From Selaginella tamariscina (lineage: Eukaryota; Streptophyta; Lycopodiopsida; Selaginellales; Selaginellaceae): a stretch of 64,000 nt of DNA. The position numbers and the translations under genes were made by a program. The notes under the pieces are model-generated. The model made no database searches. It had not been told where the DNA came from and saw nothing but the letters and a program-made list of their open reading frames with translations. Positions 51,687 to 63,684 of the stretch are shown piece after piece; within the stretch, counting starts at the first letter, position 1; each line of letters starts with the position of its first letter. The stretch is taken from the NCBI GenBank assembly GCA_003024785.1, contig PUQB01000451.1, positions 1 through 64,000 on the forward strand, read 5' to 3'.

Positions 51687-53265
51687 AAGCCCAGAAATCT
51701 CAGAGTAAGAACAAGTCACAGAAGGAGCGTTGCCGGAAGCAGCATATATAGAGGCAGATCCACTCAAATTCCTGCGCATAAGTACACGGAAGGCGTCTTT
51801 AAGGTCAACAATCCTTTAATTGAGGTACACATATACCAAGATATAGGAAATAATAGATTATAGTTGGTTCTACAGTGGTACGTATTAAGAGATATGTATC
51901 TATTCCAGGTTGTTGAAGGTGAAATGATGATGCCTCCTTTCAATACGTTTTCGGTGCCATTTGTTGTTAATAATGAAGTTCGGAAATGTGCCATTCTCGA
52001 GTGTTGCAAGGAGATTACTCGCTTTTTCAGGTATTTGTTATGGTTCATTTTAATTATATGTTTCAATTACATTCTTGTAGATTATTTGGCCAGATCAATA
52101 CTGAAAAGGAACTGTTAGAATACCATCAATCTCTTGTGAGGAGGCTGGAAAGGTTCACTGTGCCATCAGGAAATACTTTGCACATGTAATTGGTTTATTA
52201 CATTTCTTGGTAATTATTTTTCTAACTTGTTACTACCAGATTGGAGCAAAACCAGTTGCTGAGTGAGGGTCATGGTGGCAAGAAGAGGAAGCATATTGAC
52301 ACAGAAGGAGTTCAAGGCCTCTCAGATCAGCTGGAACTCTTATTAAATGTGGTGGGAAGGATCGGTCCCAACTGACACGGATGAAAATTTGTCGGTTAAC
52401 GAAGACTCAGATACCACAGAGGATGAGGAAGTTGGAGATGCAACTTACATGAAGATGTATGTACTTGTGAAGTGTGCACATGAGGTAAGTCTCTTCCATG
52501 TTTTCTTTTTATTAAAACTAACATTCATTCCTTAAGTATGTGAAAAAGCTTGTTGCTATATTAGAGTTCAATGCTGGTTTGAAGGCGCTTGCTATGCGTG
52601 CAAAGAGGCTCCCGTGAACATTGAAGCAGGACATACTAATCCCATCTACATTCTCTCGCTTTCGGATAAATGGACGTATTCTATTTTGCATATTCGAGGC
52701 CAATTATCTTTGAAGAACGGCACCATCGATCCTTCTTCCTATCATGGTTAGTATTATATAATGTGTAATTAATGTTTCTTTACAGAAATACTTTTTATAT
52801 ATACTGTAATTGATGTTTCTTTTGTGCAGAATTTCGCAACACGGAAATGTCAATGGGATTTGAGCCCATACCTGAAGACGAAGTTGACCTTCTATTACAG
52901 CAAAGGACTAAGATGTATCAGGATAACTACTTGGGAGCAACTGTTTACCCAGACGGGAAATATTGGTTGGAACTTTGTACGTTTCTAAGCAGGTAACGTG
53001 TACACTTGAAAGATTATATTATATTACGTAATCTACTTTGGTTGCTTTATTCAGTGGAGGGCTCTGCCTTTTGATCCTGTTTGGAGGTGACATGCATTCA
53101 GTTCATCTTTTCTACGAAGGATTATTAAGAATCGTAATAGGTGATTCTGTGATTAAGTGGACTAAAGAAGTGGCTGAAAGTGTGAGACAGGTTAGGAGGA
53201 AAATTGAAAAGGAAGAGAGTGAACTAATGGCAGGGGTAGGAAGAGAGTGGGGTAGTTTAGTATAG
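51687..53265 (+). CDS. Unidentified multi-exon gene, possibly frameshifted
   Basis: I do not recognise the family. Seven plus-strand exons fit GT/AG and phase: 51687-51824, 51909-52030, 52081-52185, 52240-52456, 52565-52746, 52830-52992, 53055-53265 (stop). The protein includes VVEGEMMMPPFNTFSVPFVV, LLEYHQSLVRRLERF, a basic patch GGKKRKH, an acidic stretch NEDSDTTEDEEVGDA, a Cys-rich CWFEGACYACKEAPVNIEAG, FEPIPEDEVDLLLQQRTKMY, and a charged, helix-prone C-terminus (VRQVRRKIEKEESELMAG). Within exon 4, near 52345-52355, the frame must change between LSDQLELLLN and WWEGSVPTDTD, so there is one frameshift, a missed intron or a base error. The start exon is not found. Conserved-looking frames through six junctions argue for a real gene. 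Confidence 0.6.
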
Positions 53266-53758
53266 AATGTGTGCTGTATCCTAGGGATGGTTTTTCAAGA
53301 GGCGATGGTATCTAGTGAAAAACACACACACATTGTTTAACTCTACACAACGTGATGCTCTCCATAAAGAATCACAGAGGTTTCAGCCTGGCGAACTTTT
53401 CTCTGCCATTCTTAAGGATATAATTTATATTACTAATTTTCTTTTGATAATACACTATATATATGTATGTATACAAAGATCTACTCATAAATGTATTAAA
53501 ATATGTTTGCTTAAAGAATGTTCTTAATGATATAAGTCTGGAAGGTAACCAGGTTAACACATGTTCAACCATGGATGCATCAAGTTCTACTGAACTCCAG
53601 CGTCAGCTAAAACCTAGCCCATGTAGTTATATGTGTGTACGTGTGTAAGCTACTATACAAATGTGTGTGTTATGCAGAGAGTGCTTGACTTTTATATAAG
53701 TTTTTAGCAAAGTCTATATAAACAGAACTTAAATTACCTTCAATATTCTTCTCAATGA

Positions 53759-53802
<44 letters not shown>

Positions 53803-54078
53803 GTGTGTGCTCGCATTCCCTGTTTAATCTTTTGTATCACGTATTAAACTTATGAAACTAAGTTATGCATGTAATATACTTGTCCACTGGTACCACTTGG
53901 ATTCTCCATTCATAGCGTTTGTGTATCCGCGTTTAAGATGCTTACATGAGTTGTTCTCTCTCTCTCACGCGCACACACAGAGTCAGAAATTTAGTTAATC
54001 CAAAAAGGTAAAGTTGGGGAGGGCAACATGAAAAAATCATAGGCAACACTTCAATCCTCAAGACACGTATATGTGATA
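53266..54078. other. Downstream region with CT microsatellite
   Basis: Presumed 3' UTR and spacer. Contains a (CT)n run at 53761-53797. A short open stretch around 53530-53640 is not convincing. Confidence 0.5.
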
Positions 54079-54680
54079 TTAAAACAACCTGAGCTTACGT
54101 ACCATTTGTAGCACAAAGAGCCTTTTAGAAGCTGCATGAGCCACTTCGGTCAGGAAGCCAAGCAAAAGCTCCTCCACTGCTGGTGTACACTTCAACAAGG
54201 CGTGCAGATGGTCCGAATCCCATGTTCGGGTTGTAACCTCCTTGATATCGAGGTGCAAAAGCTTCAAATCGGGAAGTTCACGACACACAGCACTCGGCAA
54301 AGGCATCCGTGAGCTTGAGCTTGCTGTTCTTCAGCTTGACCTCTGTCTCCAGCACCTCAAGCTCACACAAGTTGGGTGTGTTCAAAAGGAGCTTCACCGG
54401 GTTTCTGTCGGACATCACTTTGGAGAACCGGAGCTTCTCCAGCGTGTTGCTACTCAGCTCCCACGCATGGATATTCGAGCTCAGCTTGACTGCTATATCC
54501 ACCTGTGTATCCACCATCCACAACCGACAAACAAGGAGCTCTAGCGTGCCACACATACGAGCGTGAACTGAAGAGTATGCAGCTTTGGCAGCTGGTGAGT
54601 CCAGCCCGACACTGATCATCGTCCAAGTCGTAAATGTGAGACACTAGTGAGAAGCGTGCCAGAATAATCTGTCCCACGAG
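54079..54680 (-). pseudogene. F-box/LRR-like protein relic
   Basis: Minus-strand sequence with leucine-rich repeats in the style of plant FBD/F-box-LRR proteins: TLEKLRFSKVM, VKLLLNTPNLCELEVLETEV, then LPDLKLLHLDI and HLHALLKCTPAVEELLLGFL. The two halves are in different frames, switching near 54265-54300 (after AFAECCVS). No F-box is present; the 5' part is either missing or upstream. Probably a pseudogene unless the shift is a base error. Confidence 0.55.
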
Positions 54681-55218
54681 CTCTCATAATCAAGACATAC
54701 CCACCGAACACATATACAGCATTGCTTGGTTCTGTGGAAGAAAACGGACAACCCAAAGTGAGGAAAAGAATAACACATTTATCATTGTGTGTTGAGAGAG
54801 AGATCTACTTACCGACGCGAACACTGTTTAACATGAGCATTTACTATTAATAAAGAGGAATATTCTATGTCAAAAAGCCATGGCTGAATAACGGTATATT
54901 CCGGCATAAGCTAATAACGGTATATTCACAGCATAAGTACCAATAACATAATATCCTGAGCATAGTAATAGCTCCCAAACTGAAATCTGTTTTAATAGAT
55001 ATTTAGCGGGAAAAAACTTACATGTTTATTGCTTGCTTTCCAGATCAAGCTCCACAGCTACCACCATAGTTACTATCGAACTTCTGAATGTTGCATATGT
55101 ACGTGTTACAAATGGTGTTACGAATGACAATTTTCATTCAGATGCAACATTTGGTTTTAGACCAATTGAACATGAAAAACCTTAAAGAAAGTGAAAAGAA
55201 ATCTTTAAAACTTTAAAA

Positions 55219-56410
55219 TGTCATAATTCTAACCTGGTGAGTTGACTACCTAAATAAAGATTATGGGATATGTGAGATATGTGGGCAAAAGACCCAAGCA
55301 GACATGGGTTATCATGACCAAGGGCCCTCTCATAAACATCAATTGGCCTTTTGTTTAGTTGGCATAAGGGAAAGAAAAAGGTTTTGATATTTGGTATTAG
55401 AGGGGTCCCACACCACTAAGGTAGGCGCACTTGTCTTTGCCTAACTAAATCCCTCGATCACATGTGTACACCAAGAGCGGTCTCGAGTTCAATTCTCATC
55501 AGGGGATGAACTTTGAGTAAAGCTCACGCCACTAAGGTTGGCACACTTGTCTTTGCCTAAAGCTCACGCCATTAAGGTTGGCGCACTTGTCTTTGCCTAA
55601 AGCTCATGCCACTAAGGTTGGCGCTACCTAAAGCTCACGCCACTAAGGTTGGCGCACTTGTCTTTGTCTAAAGCTCACACCACTAAGGTTGGCGCACCAG
55701 GTTGTTTTGATATTTGGTATTAGAGCGGTCCCACGCCATTAAGGTAGGCGCACTTGTCTTTGCCTAACTAAACCCTCGATCACATGTGTACAGCCAAGAG
55801 CGGTCTCGAGTTCAATTCTCATTAGGGATGAACTTTGAGTAAAGCTCAAGCCACTAAGGTTGGCGCACTTTGCCTAACTAAACCCCTCAATCACATGTGT
55901 ACAGCTAAGCAGCTCCGTGATCGTCTCTGACCCGATTGACATGTGATGCGAATATAGCCAGCGAGCTGGGTGTGAGCCAAGCGTGAGTAAAGCTCACGCC
56001 ACTAAGGTTGGCGCACTTGTCTTTGCCTAACTAAACCCCTCGATCACATTGTACAGCTAAGCGCTCCGTGATCGCCTCTGACCCGATTGACATGTGATGC
56101 GAGTACAGCTAGAGAGCTGGGTGTGAGCCAAGTGTGAGTAGAGACACCTCTGGCTACACCTTCTGGAGGAAGGCATCAAAGCAACCCCTTGAGTCTGTGG
56201 ATGAGGGCATCTACTTTTTCAAATTGGTGGAGAGATCTGATACCAAATGTTACAACCTTTCCCTCTCCCCTTATGCCAACTAGGCAAAGGGCCAATTGGT
56301 GTTTATAAGAGGGCCCTTGGTCGTGATGACCTATGTCTTCTTGGGTCTTTTGCCCACATATCCCACAATCTTTACCTAGATAGTCAACCCACCAGGTTAG
56401 AACTATGACA
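55219..56410. mobile_element. Nested retroelement with inverted LTRs
   Basis: Left LTR 55219-55389 (plus) and right LTR 56248-56410 (minus) are inverted copies of the 171-bp LTR seen at 16389-16559. Each is followed inward by an initiator-Met primer site (TTTGGTATTAG at 55390; TTTGGTATCAGA ending at 56247 on the minus strand). A third LTR-end plus primer site lies at about 55703-55725. The interior is tandem copies of aaagctcacgccactaaggt. The purine tract GGTGGAGAG runs into an inverted primer site instead of an LTR start. No coding capacity; no clear target duplication. Confidence 0.75.
55500..56025. repeat. ~45-bp tandem motif array
   Basis: The unit aaagctcacgccactaaggt + tggcgcacttgtctttgcct recurs at least six times, some directly adjacent (about 55520-55690) and others within a larger duplication of roughly 320 bp that repeats the primer-site region. 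Confidence 0.8.
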
Positions 56411-56486
56411 TGAAACTTGAACAAAGAAATCCACTCCAAACCAAACACAAAACAAAAAAAACACACCAAATCATAGCCGAGCTTTG

Positions 56487-58640
56487 TCATTCCTCTTCCT
56501 CCATGGAGTCTAAGAACTCCTCAAATTCCTCCATGCGCTCCTGTATGTCAAGCAGTCTTTGCCATTGAGCTTCCAAGTTGATGTCATCAATATCAACTTC
56601 CATAAGCTGCATGCCTCGGTCTTCTATAGTTCTCATCAGCCTCAAGTTGGTGTAGCAGTAGACAAGCTTTTCCATGTTCTCAGCTTGAGAGCATCCTTCT
56701 CTTTGACTGAACCATGTCATACACACTCATTTCTCTCTGCAGTAGAGAGACACAGCTGACTAAGAACTCTAGTGCAGCTGCTGTAACTCAGGAAGTTGAG
56801 AACCATATTCACTCCACCACTGTACACCCTTCAAGCGCATAGCTCGATCTCTAGCCAATGCCGCACATATCACTTGATGCATGTTCTGGAATCATATATA
56901 CTGCAAAGTCAGCTTCCTTTTTTCCAAGTCACTGGGAGCAATGAGTTCAACATAGTCATGGAAATCTCTATTTGCCTCAGCATCTTTAGGATCATCCATC
57001 CACAGAGGATGCAAACAACGACCAACACTCTGCAGCTTGTTGTGCATCATCACCCACGATTCTTACTTGAAGATGCTGACTGCTCTTCCATCAGGCCATC
57101 CTCAAGTAGCTCATCCTCAGCCTCAACGTCCTGCCCAGCCTCTACCTCAGAGTTGTTGTAGATGAAGTTCAAGATGGTTGAGACTCTGTCACGATCAATG
57201 ACACCATCAGTAACAGTTTCTCAAGCTTTCTTGCATGCGATCCATCAGCTCAAAGACAAGTCCCATAGTTGCTCCTGCCTTATCAGCAACTCGTAGTACT
57301 TTGAGAATAGGACCCATTAGCACAAGCAGTTGCTGACATTCCATCCAAAAACCCGAGTTCTTGATTAAAGCAGCAACTTCATCAGCTCTTGGAACTTTAT
57401 TCCATTGTGCATACCAGTCATCACTCACCACAAACTGCTGCATGCATCGTATCATCTTTTCTTCAAGAAACTGGCTTATAACTAGAAAGTTATAAGCAAA
57501 ACGAGTAGAAGCAGGACGAACAAGATCTCTAGGTGCAAGCTGTCGAAAAGCAGCAAGAAGCTTGGGACTCGTAGAAGAATGAGACAAGCATCTGACAACC
57601 TCTCACTAGGGGAGTGACCCAGTCCAGCTTCCCAATGTCTTCTAGCAGCAAATCCAGAACATGACAAACACATCGTCCATGCACAATATGGGGAAAGTCT
57701 TCAGTCACATACTTTCCCATTTTGACGCAGTTCCCAGCATTGTCAGTAACAAATTGCACAACGTTTTCTGGTCCAACATCTTCAAGGACAGGCTTCAGCT
57801 GATCATACAGCCACTTCCCACTCTTTGTGTGATGAGAAGCGTCAATCGACTTAGAAGACAACCATGAATACTAGAAGTTGATAATGGCTTTCCCTCTTCC
57901 ACACTGCCACCATCAGAGATAATAGTGCAACCGTACTTCTTCCATCCGTCTCTCAGTAGCTGCATTCGATCATGCAAGCTCATGCACTCATCATTCAGAT
58001 GTTGCACACGCAAGGCTTCATACTTCATCATGACTGAAGCATATCCCGTTCCAGCCGCTCCAACCACATGAAGCAAATCTTTCAAGAACGGCAATCGAAC
58101 AAGGTTGAAAGGCAATGCATTAGCATAGATGAAGCATCAAAGAGCTACATCACAAGCTCTATATCTCTCATTTAAGAATGAGCTTTGTATTGTTTTTTGC
58201 TGCAAATGCCCTCTCTAGGCACTTGCTATAGTGGGCACTTGTAGGCATAAGATGTGAAACATGAACACCAATAGAGCCAGCTATACGTTGCAAAGCTGCT
58301 AGATGCTCCAGCCATACTAGCCATGCTAAAGAATCACCCTGGGTAGCACTGGCACTAGGTATCACTCGAGCTTGTTGTGATGGTTGCCTAGTCTGGGCAT
58401 CCTTCTCAAACATCATCTTGAACTCTAGTTTTAGCGAGCTTCACAAGGTTGGATTCCCTCTCCTTGCACACGCCCAAGGTGTGCTTTTAGCCTTTTCAAG
58501 CTACCACCGAGTCCTTTGTTGCAATAGCGACAGATCCATTTTTTACTTCCTTTGTCATTTGCATATGCTTCACCTTCAATAACATGAAGCTCCCACAAAG
58601 TTCTTTCCTCTTGCCTCCTCTATGTGAGTCATAATGGATG
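56487..58640 (-). pseudogene. hAT transposase (BED finger, DUF659, dimerisation)
   Basis: N to C on the minus strand: a BED zinc finger (KWICRYCNKGLGGSLKRLKAH, about 58450-58560); a DUF659 start (LPFLKDLLHVVGAAGTGYAS, LRDGWKKYGCTIISDGGS, about 57900-58110); KSIDASHHTKSGKW and VVQFVTDNAGNCVKMGKY (about 57690-57850); the region with CVCHVLDLLLEDIGKLDW; and a C-terminal part with SQAENMEKLVYCYTNLRL and an acidic end EEFEEFLDSMEEEE, stop at 56487. Frames change near 58170-58440, 57850, 57590 and 56790-57200. It would bind element ends and cut DNA in the nucleus; as written it cannot. Confidence 0.85.
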
Positions 58641-59254
58641 ATAAACCTAGCTTAATGGTAAACTTAATTTAAATTCATGGAAAGATTCAAAATTTTTAAA
58701 AGAGTTCGTTTTGAATGTGACTCAAACCCGAACGTGTGTTACGAACGCAACATTACAAACGCGTTACTAACAACAAAATTTTCACCCGAACATGTTAATT
58801 GATAACTATGGCTACCACTGGTGTGTGCCTCAGAGCTAGTCCGATGCAAATAAGCATATATACTCATTACCATTTAGTAAGTACTATATATAAAGGAACA
58901 ATGTTGCTATGCATTGTTGATATGGTAGCTATTCTAATATATTTTAAAACCATGAAATAGCTAAGTTTTGATTTCATGGTTTGACTTTAAAATAATTCCA
59001 ATCTAAAACACTATTACCATAGCTAAGTTTGGAAAATCAAACCATGGAATATATTTAAAACAATGATTAATAATGAACACAGTATGGTAAAACGGAGAGT
59101 CTTAAAGTTATTATTACATAAAACAAACTACATGTTCATCTAATACCAGATAAAAATATTTATGAAAAAAATGGCTGATTGTAATTAACTATCAACAACT
59201 GTCTTAGAGAAAAGTGCATTAACTTTATACTTCAAAAGTGTCGACCTATAAATG

Positions 59255-59830
59255 AAAATGTCTGCATTTGGATCCACGAACAATATGCAAATGAAGACGT
59301 AATACATATGAATGTATAGCGTGTAACTACGACTTGGGTACGTTCTTTTACATTGAAATCAATTGTAAAGCATGCATGCCAAGTGCAGATCTTCTTACTT
59401 GTGTTGGGAATAGCAAAAAACGTCTACCCTTCAAAATCGTTTGGGAAGGGTATGCAGGGTACTATGAAATAGTCATAATGCATGTTTTACATGATCTAGT
59501 CCCATTGTAAGACAAATGGAATACATGTTTCAGGAGTTCCTTTATCTTGTGGCTAATAAGCTCACCCTTTATCAAATTGCTAAACTAAATGTTCTTTTTA
59601 GGCCCTATCCAAGACTTTTCGTTTGCTTCTAATTTGTTTAGCATCTCTTGTTGTAGGAACATCCTTGGAGGGGCGTAATTGATATGTTCGACCTATTGCT
59701 TGTGGGAGGGGTCCTAGTGGATGTTTTAAAAGAAGAATCAGACATGAATATTGAATCCCATTCTCTCTAAAAATGCAACCTTGTTTGTTGTTAAATTTTA
59801 CTTGTGTCTAACCAAGGGTTAGGCAATTCT
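59255..59830. repeat. Divergent fifth copy of part of block E
   Basis: Between ggatccacgaacaatatgc and aaccaagggttaggc the order of words follows E2 12478-12930 (atacatatgaatgtatagcg versus atacatataaatgcatagtg; acatccttggaggggcgtaa versus acatctctagaggggtgtag). Divergence is far greater than within the array, so E is an old dispersed repeat rather than a local invention. A 53-bp tandem duplication follows at about 59834-59925. Confidence 0.75.
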
Positions 59831-59929
59831 TTTGGTATGGTGAAATGGAAATAACATCCACACTCAAATATCATTGTCAAAAAACTGGTATGGTGAAATG
59901 GAAATAACATTCACACTCAAGAACCACAT

Positions 59930-60460
59930 TATCACCAAAAACATTTCTCACAACAATCCAATTAGCCACAACCTCATCTCACATGAATTTTTTAATCTGT
60001 GGCACACCAAAACCTAAATAACCACTAGGTCGATCAACTTTTTTTAGCACAATTTGTGAACTTTAACATCTTTCATTTTCATTTCGCATACAACAACTAT
60101 AAGTATAGATTTTGAAGGCATCACTTTTAGAACTTATACAAATTCAGTTGCACTCACTTGTGATATCCATTGTATTTCAGTCGTATACTTTGTGTGTGTG
60201 ATGGAAAAAGAAGTAAGCATCCTCAATATCTCCACCCGGCCAGAGTCTGTTTATGAGATGAACACTTGAGTTCTCACCCACCTAAGACATTTTAAATAAT
60301 GTGGAGCTTCCAAAGAGCTCTGCCTCAAGAATATGAAAGACTTCAAAAAAGGCCATAGCAAATATTTCTCATTTGCAATCGACCGTTTAATCCCTCTTAT
60401 TCACACGAAGCCCTTTTTTTGGCATTGTAGACGATGTTACGTATCCTAAACCAAAGAATT
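59930..60460 (-). mobile_element. Possible LINE-type relic
   Basis: The minus strand shows broken frames such as SGYLGFGVPQIKKFM and EAPHYLKCLRWVRTQVFI that recall the C-terminal part of plant LINE reverse transcriptase proteins. No catalytic motif, tail or target duplication visible. Weak call. Confidence 0.25.
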
Positions 60461-60704
60461 GTAGAATATCAAGATTTAAACAGTGTTCCAAACCTACAAC
60501 TCTACAACTTTGCAATACACTCCAGGCTTAGCTAGACTACTGCATTGATTATCCTGGTCATGAGGGTATCACAAGCACCTCAAACTTGCATGCATCTACA
60601 AGTATATGAGGTGCTTCACACACACACACACGTGCACGTGCTGCGGATGGTTTCTTATAAGATGTGTTAAAAAATATATATATTAATTATCCCAAGTATA
60701 TATC

Positions 60705-60880
60705 CTTTGTAAATTTTTTTTGTACAATCTCGAGGTGCTTGCCATCCTCATACGGTTCCAAAGGTAAATGCAGATTCTCAAACAGTTCCATACTGCGTGG
60801 GAAAACCCATCTCTTATGTGATGTCTTCGTTAGATTGATAAGCTGTTCCTTTGAGCTTATTGTTTCTTCTTCTTCAAGAG
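60705..60880 (-). other. Exon-like open stretch, unidentified
   Basis: The minus strand reads EEEETISSKEQLINLTKTSH then KRWVFPRSMELFENLHLPLE and YEDGKHLEIVQKK, ending at a stop near 60688. Composition is protein-like and unlike the flanking AT-rich DNA, but I cannot join it to another exon or name a family. Confidence 0.3.
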
Positions 60881-61844
60881 CTCATGTTCTTCTATATGTG
60901 CATGAAATTCATAAAAATTTCAATATAAATTTGCTACGTTAGCAATGAAGATTTTCTGCAAATTATATTACGTTATGTGTGCAAAATACACCGTGTCACA
61001 TGTGCAACACGTGGTGCATTCAAGTGTAAAACATATGCATGGCAAAAACAACGTGCGTGTGATATGTGTATGTATATAAGAAACAGGGGTGAGTAATCCT
61101 AGGTCATGAGGTCATAAGGGCGTTTCTGTCTGTGTTGGCCTCCACCAGGAGGAAGAGGTCTTGAGGAGAAAAGGAGGGAGTGAAAGCAAACATAGGAGAA
61201 CTTATGAAGACATTACCACATGAAATAAGGGTTCAATCCATTGGAATTACACTGCTGCTACTGTTTCCACAGTGTACCAAGTCACAACGAGATGGTGAAG
61301 AAATATCTGAACAGTCACTGGTATGGAATGGCACACAGTATGCTAAATGATACAACAGATTAAACTTTGAAATTGTGATGATACCTGACAGTAAAACATG
61401 TGTTCTGATAACAGTTGCATTACTGCAAGTTGACAAGAAGAAGAGGCTATGTTCATGTTCCAATGTGGAGTCTGTGAGTCACATATAGAGAATTACAATG
61501 GATTGAAAGAATGGGCAAAGTTTGAAAATAAGGGTGGTGTTTTAGTGGTGTTTAGAGTTTAAATATTTCTTATTTCATAATCAATATTTTTAAATTTTTT
61601 AATGGCTGGGATTCATTCATATAAAATCATGTCCAAGGGCCTGAATAGCATTTTAATTATTTATTTAAATGTGAAATGAAAAAGAAAATCAGGTAATGAA
61701 CAGTTAAATGAAAAAGGAAAACTTTTATTCATTGAAATCAATGTTAAAATTTATTATATATATAATGCTGCTCAACATTAAAAAACCACACGGCACTACT
61801 AAGTCTCCACACACGCACGACTGATACAACATTGAATTGTCCGA

Positions 61845-61879
<35 letters not shown>

Positions 61880-62081
61880 TGAGTGAGAGAGAGAGAGAGA
61901 TCTTGTTTAAATTTTAACTTCTTTTTCATTATTTTTGTAATTATTATAATAATAATAAAATAATTAAACAATAAATAAAATAAAAAAACTATGTCATTAT
62001 AAAGTCATATTATCACCTAACACATAATATTATATGTTAACCTTAACTTTAAAGTAAAATTATATTACTTTTTTAAATATA

Positions 62082-63334
62082 GATCTGCATTGGCTGCCAG
62101 AAGAGCGGTTCGCGACTTCACAGTAGACTCAACTGGCTCTGTCACTCTAGGAGAGTACTTGGTAACTAAACTCGATGGGCCTGTTGAGGGTGTCCTTCAG
62201 CTGCGGTTCAGTTCCGACTATCGCTTATCTATGCTTCATCCCAGCAGCAGGGAATGTCATTGGGTTGATAATGATATTGTTAGATAAGCATCCTGTGAAA
62301 TGGACTGGTGGATACGAGAAAACTCTTCCAAATTGGGCATTATATGTCCTTTTTTTAAATAAGTTGACTTAAATCTTATTTGCTCATTATCAACTTAGAT
62401 TAATGAGAAACCAAATTAACCCTCAAGGTTTGTTGCTGACCGTAATAAATATAAAAGTTAACAATAGTATCTCAAAATTACAAATTTTATTTATAACAAA
62501 GCTAATGTGGCACATTTAGTAGAAAAGTGCGTACACGTACGATAGACAATACTAAATGGTAAACTTTGTATATGAATTATGTTTATATGTTTCAGGTATG
62601 CATGATCTTAGATTTATATTATCACACACACACACACACATCTCTTTCTCTATTATTCGTACACATGATGAAACCATGAACCTGTTAATTATGCAAATTA
62701 GAGCTATTAATACAAAGGCATAATATACAAAACTACACCTCACCCCTATGGCAGCTCATACCAAGACAGCCATCAAATACATCATATTATTACATCTCAT
62801 TGTCAAACAAGCCAAGTGTGTTTAGTCCTTTTAGCTTATGTTATACATTGAGCCAAATGTTTTTATTGTGTCTGGCTCCTTAGTAGATCTCTCTCTCTCT
62901 CAAACGCAGAATCTCTGTTTGGTATTTATACATCATAGGTGCGTGACTGGTAAGCAATCAACGACGAGCAAGGCGCCCTGCACAGAAAGAGACGAAGTTC
63001 AGAGGTCGAATCCAACCACAGCAACGACGAGCAAGGTGTCGTGCACAGAAACGAAGTTCAAAGGTTGAATCCATCAGAAGAACGAGCAGATGATACACCG
63101 GTTGCTTTAGAAGGGACACAGTTTCAACAGGAACCGCCGCCTCCATGGAACGCGGTACAGATTAACAACGCTATGTATGGGCAGTCTCATCTCATGTCGC
63201 CCCATCTTATGCTTGCTCACTCTGTTCATCCTTCAGCGTTAATGCAGCAGGCTGTTCAACCTGATGTCTCCATGAACATGGCTCCTGCAGTACTATCCCT
63301 TCCCTATTCATATGGCTTTACAACTACATTTTGA
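62082..63334 (+). CDS. Unidentified gene, last exons
   Basis: Two plus-strand exon candidates. The first (62082-62287) follows an AAATATAG acceptor and reads ALAARRAVRDFTVDSTGSVT then LGEYLVTKLDGPVEGVLQLR. The second (about 62954-63334) reads INDEQGALHRKRRSSEVESN, repeats NDEQGVVHRNEV about 63 bases on, and ends LMQQAVQPDVSMNMAPAVLS then LPYSYGFTTTF before a stop; it is rich in Met, His, Gln and Pro. Whether the two belong together is an inference from strand and proximity. No known domain recognised. The tRNA-Ser gene lies 142 bp downstream. Confidence 0.4.
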
Positions 63335-63475
63335 AATTCCTAGTATATACATACATCCATTTGTGTATATATCCCTGCTTGATCCGTGCGTGCGTGCGTG
63401 CGTATGTGTAACAACATTTGTGATACTGGCTGTTTTCATGTTTATATGGTAAGAATAGGAATTAGATTGTTGTAA

Positions 63476-63557
63476 GTCGCTTTGGCCGAGTGGTTAAGGC
63501 GTGTGCCTGCTAAGTACATGTGCTCTGCACGCGAGAGTTCGAATCTCTCAGGCGACG
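63476..63557 (+). tRNA. tRNA-Ser(GCT)
   Basis: 82 nt with a 7-bp acceptor stem (GTCGCTT/AGGCGAC, one G-T pair), A box TGGCCGAGTGG, anticodon loop CTGCTAA giving anticodon GCT (codons AGC/AGT), the long variable arm of a class II tRNA, and B box GTTCGAATC. No intron. A T-rich Pol III terminator (tttt) starts at 63558. It looks fully functional. Confidence 0.95.
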
Positions 63558-63569
63558 TTTTCTTTTGTG
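63558..63569 (+). terminator. Pol III terminator of tRNA-Ser
   Basis: T-run tttt followed by c and tttt directly after the discriminator base. Confidence 0.8.
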
Positions 63570-63684
63570 TTTTAATATTAAACGGGAACGAGCGTTTATG
63601 TTTGAGCATTCTGGTACAGAGGTAAAACAGGTTCACTATAGGATTTCATAAATAGACTGGTAACAGAACTGAGAGGACATCAAC

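Larger units (their letters stand above)
55065..58810 (-). mobile_element. hAT transposon with 8-bp target duplication
   Basis: The 3,746-bp element is bounded by inverted ends CATAGTTA...TAACTATG and by a perfect 8-bp direct repeat gctaccac (55057-55064 and 58811-58818), the hAT signature length. It encodes a minus-strand transposase (56487-58640) of the BED/DUF659 type, broken by stops and frameshifts, and carries a later retroelement insertion (55219-56410) between the transposase stop and the left end. Terminal inverted repeats match over about 8-9 bp and then diverge. Confidence 0.9.

Noticed and set aside
51864-52118. 84-residue plus-strand frame reading through 52031-52080
   Set aside because: It continues past a good donor (CAG|GTATTT) into an intron; the spliced frame is in phase with the next exon.
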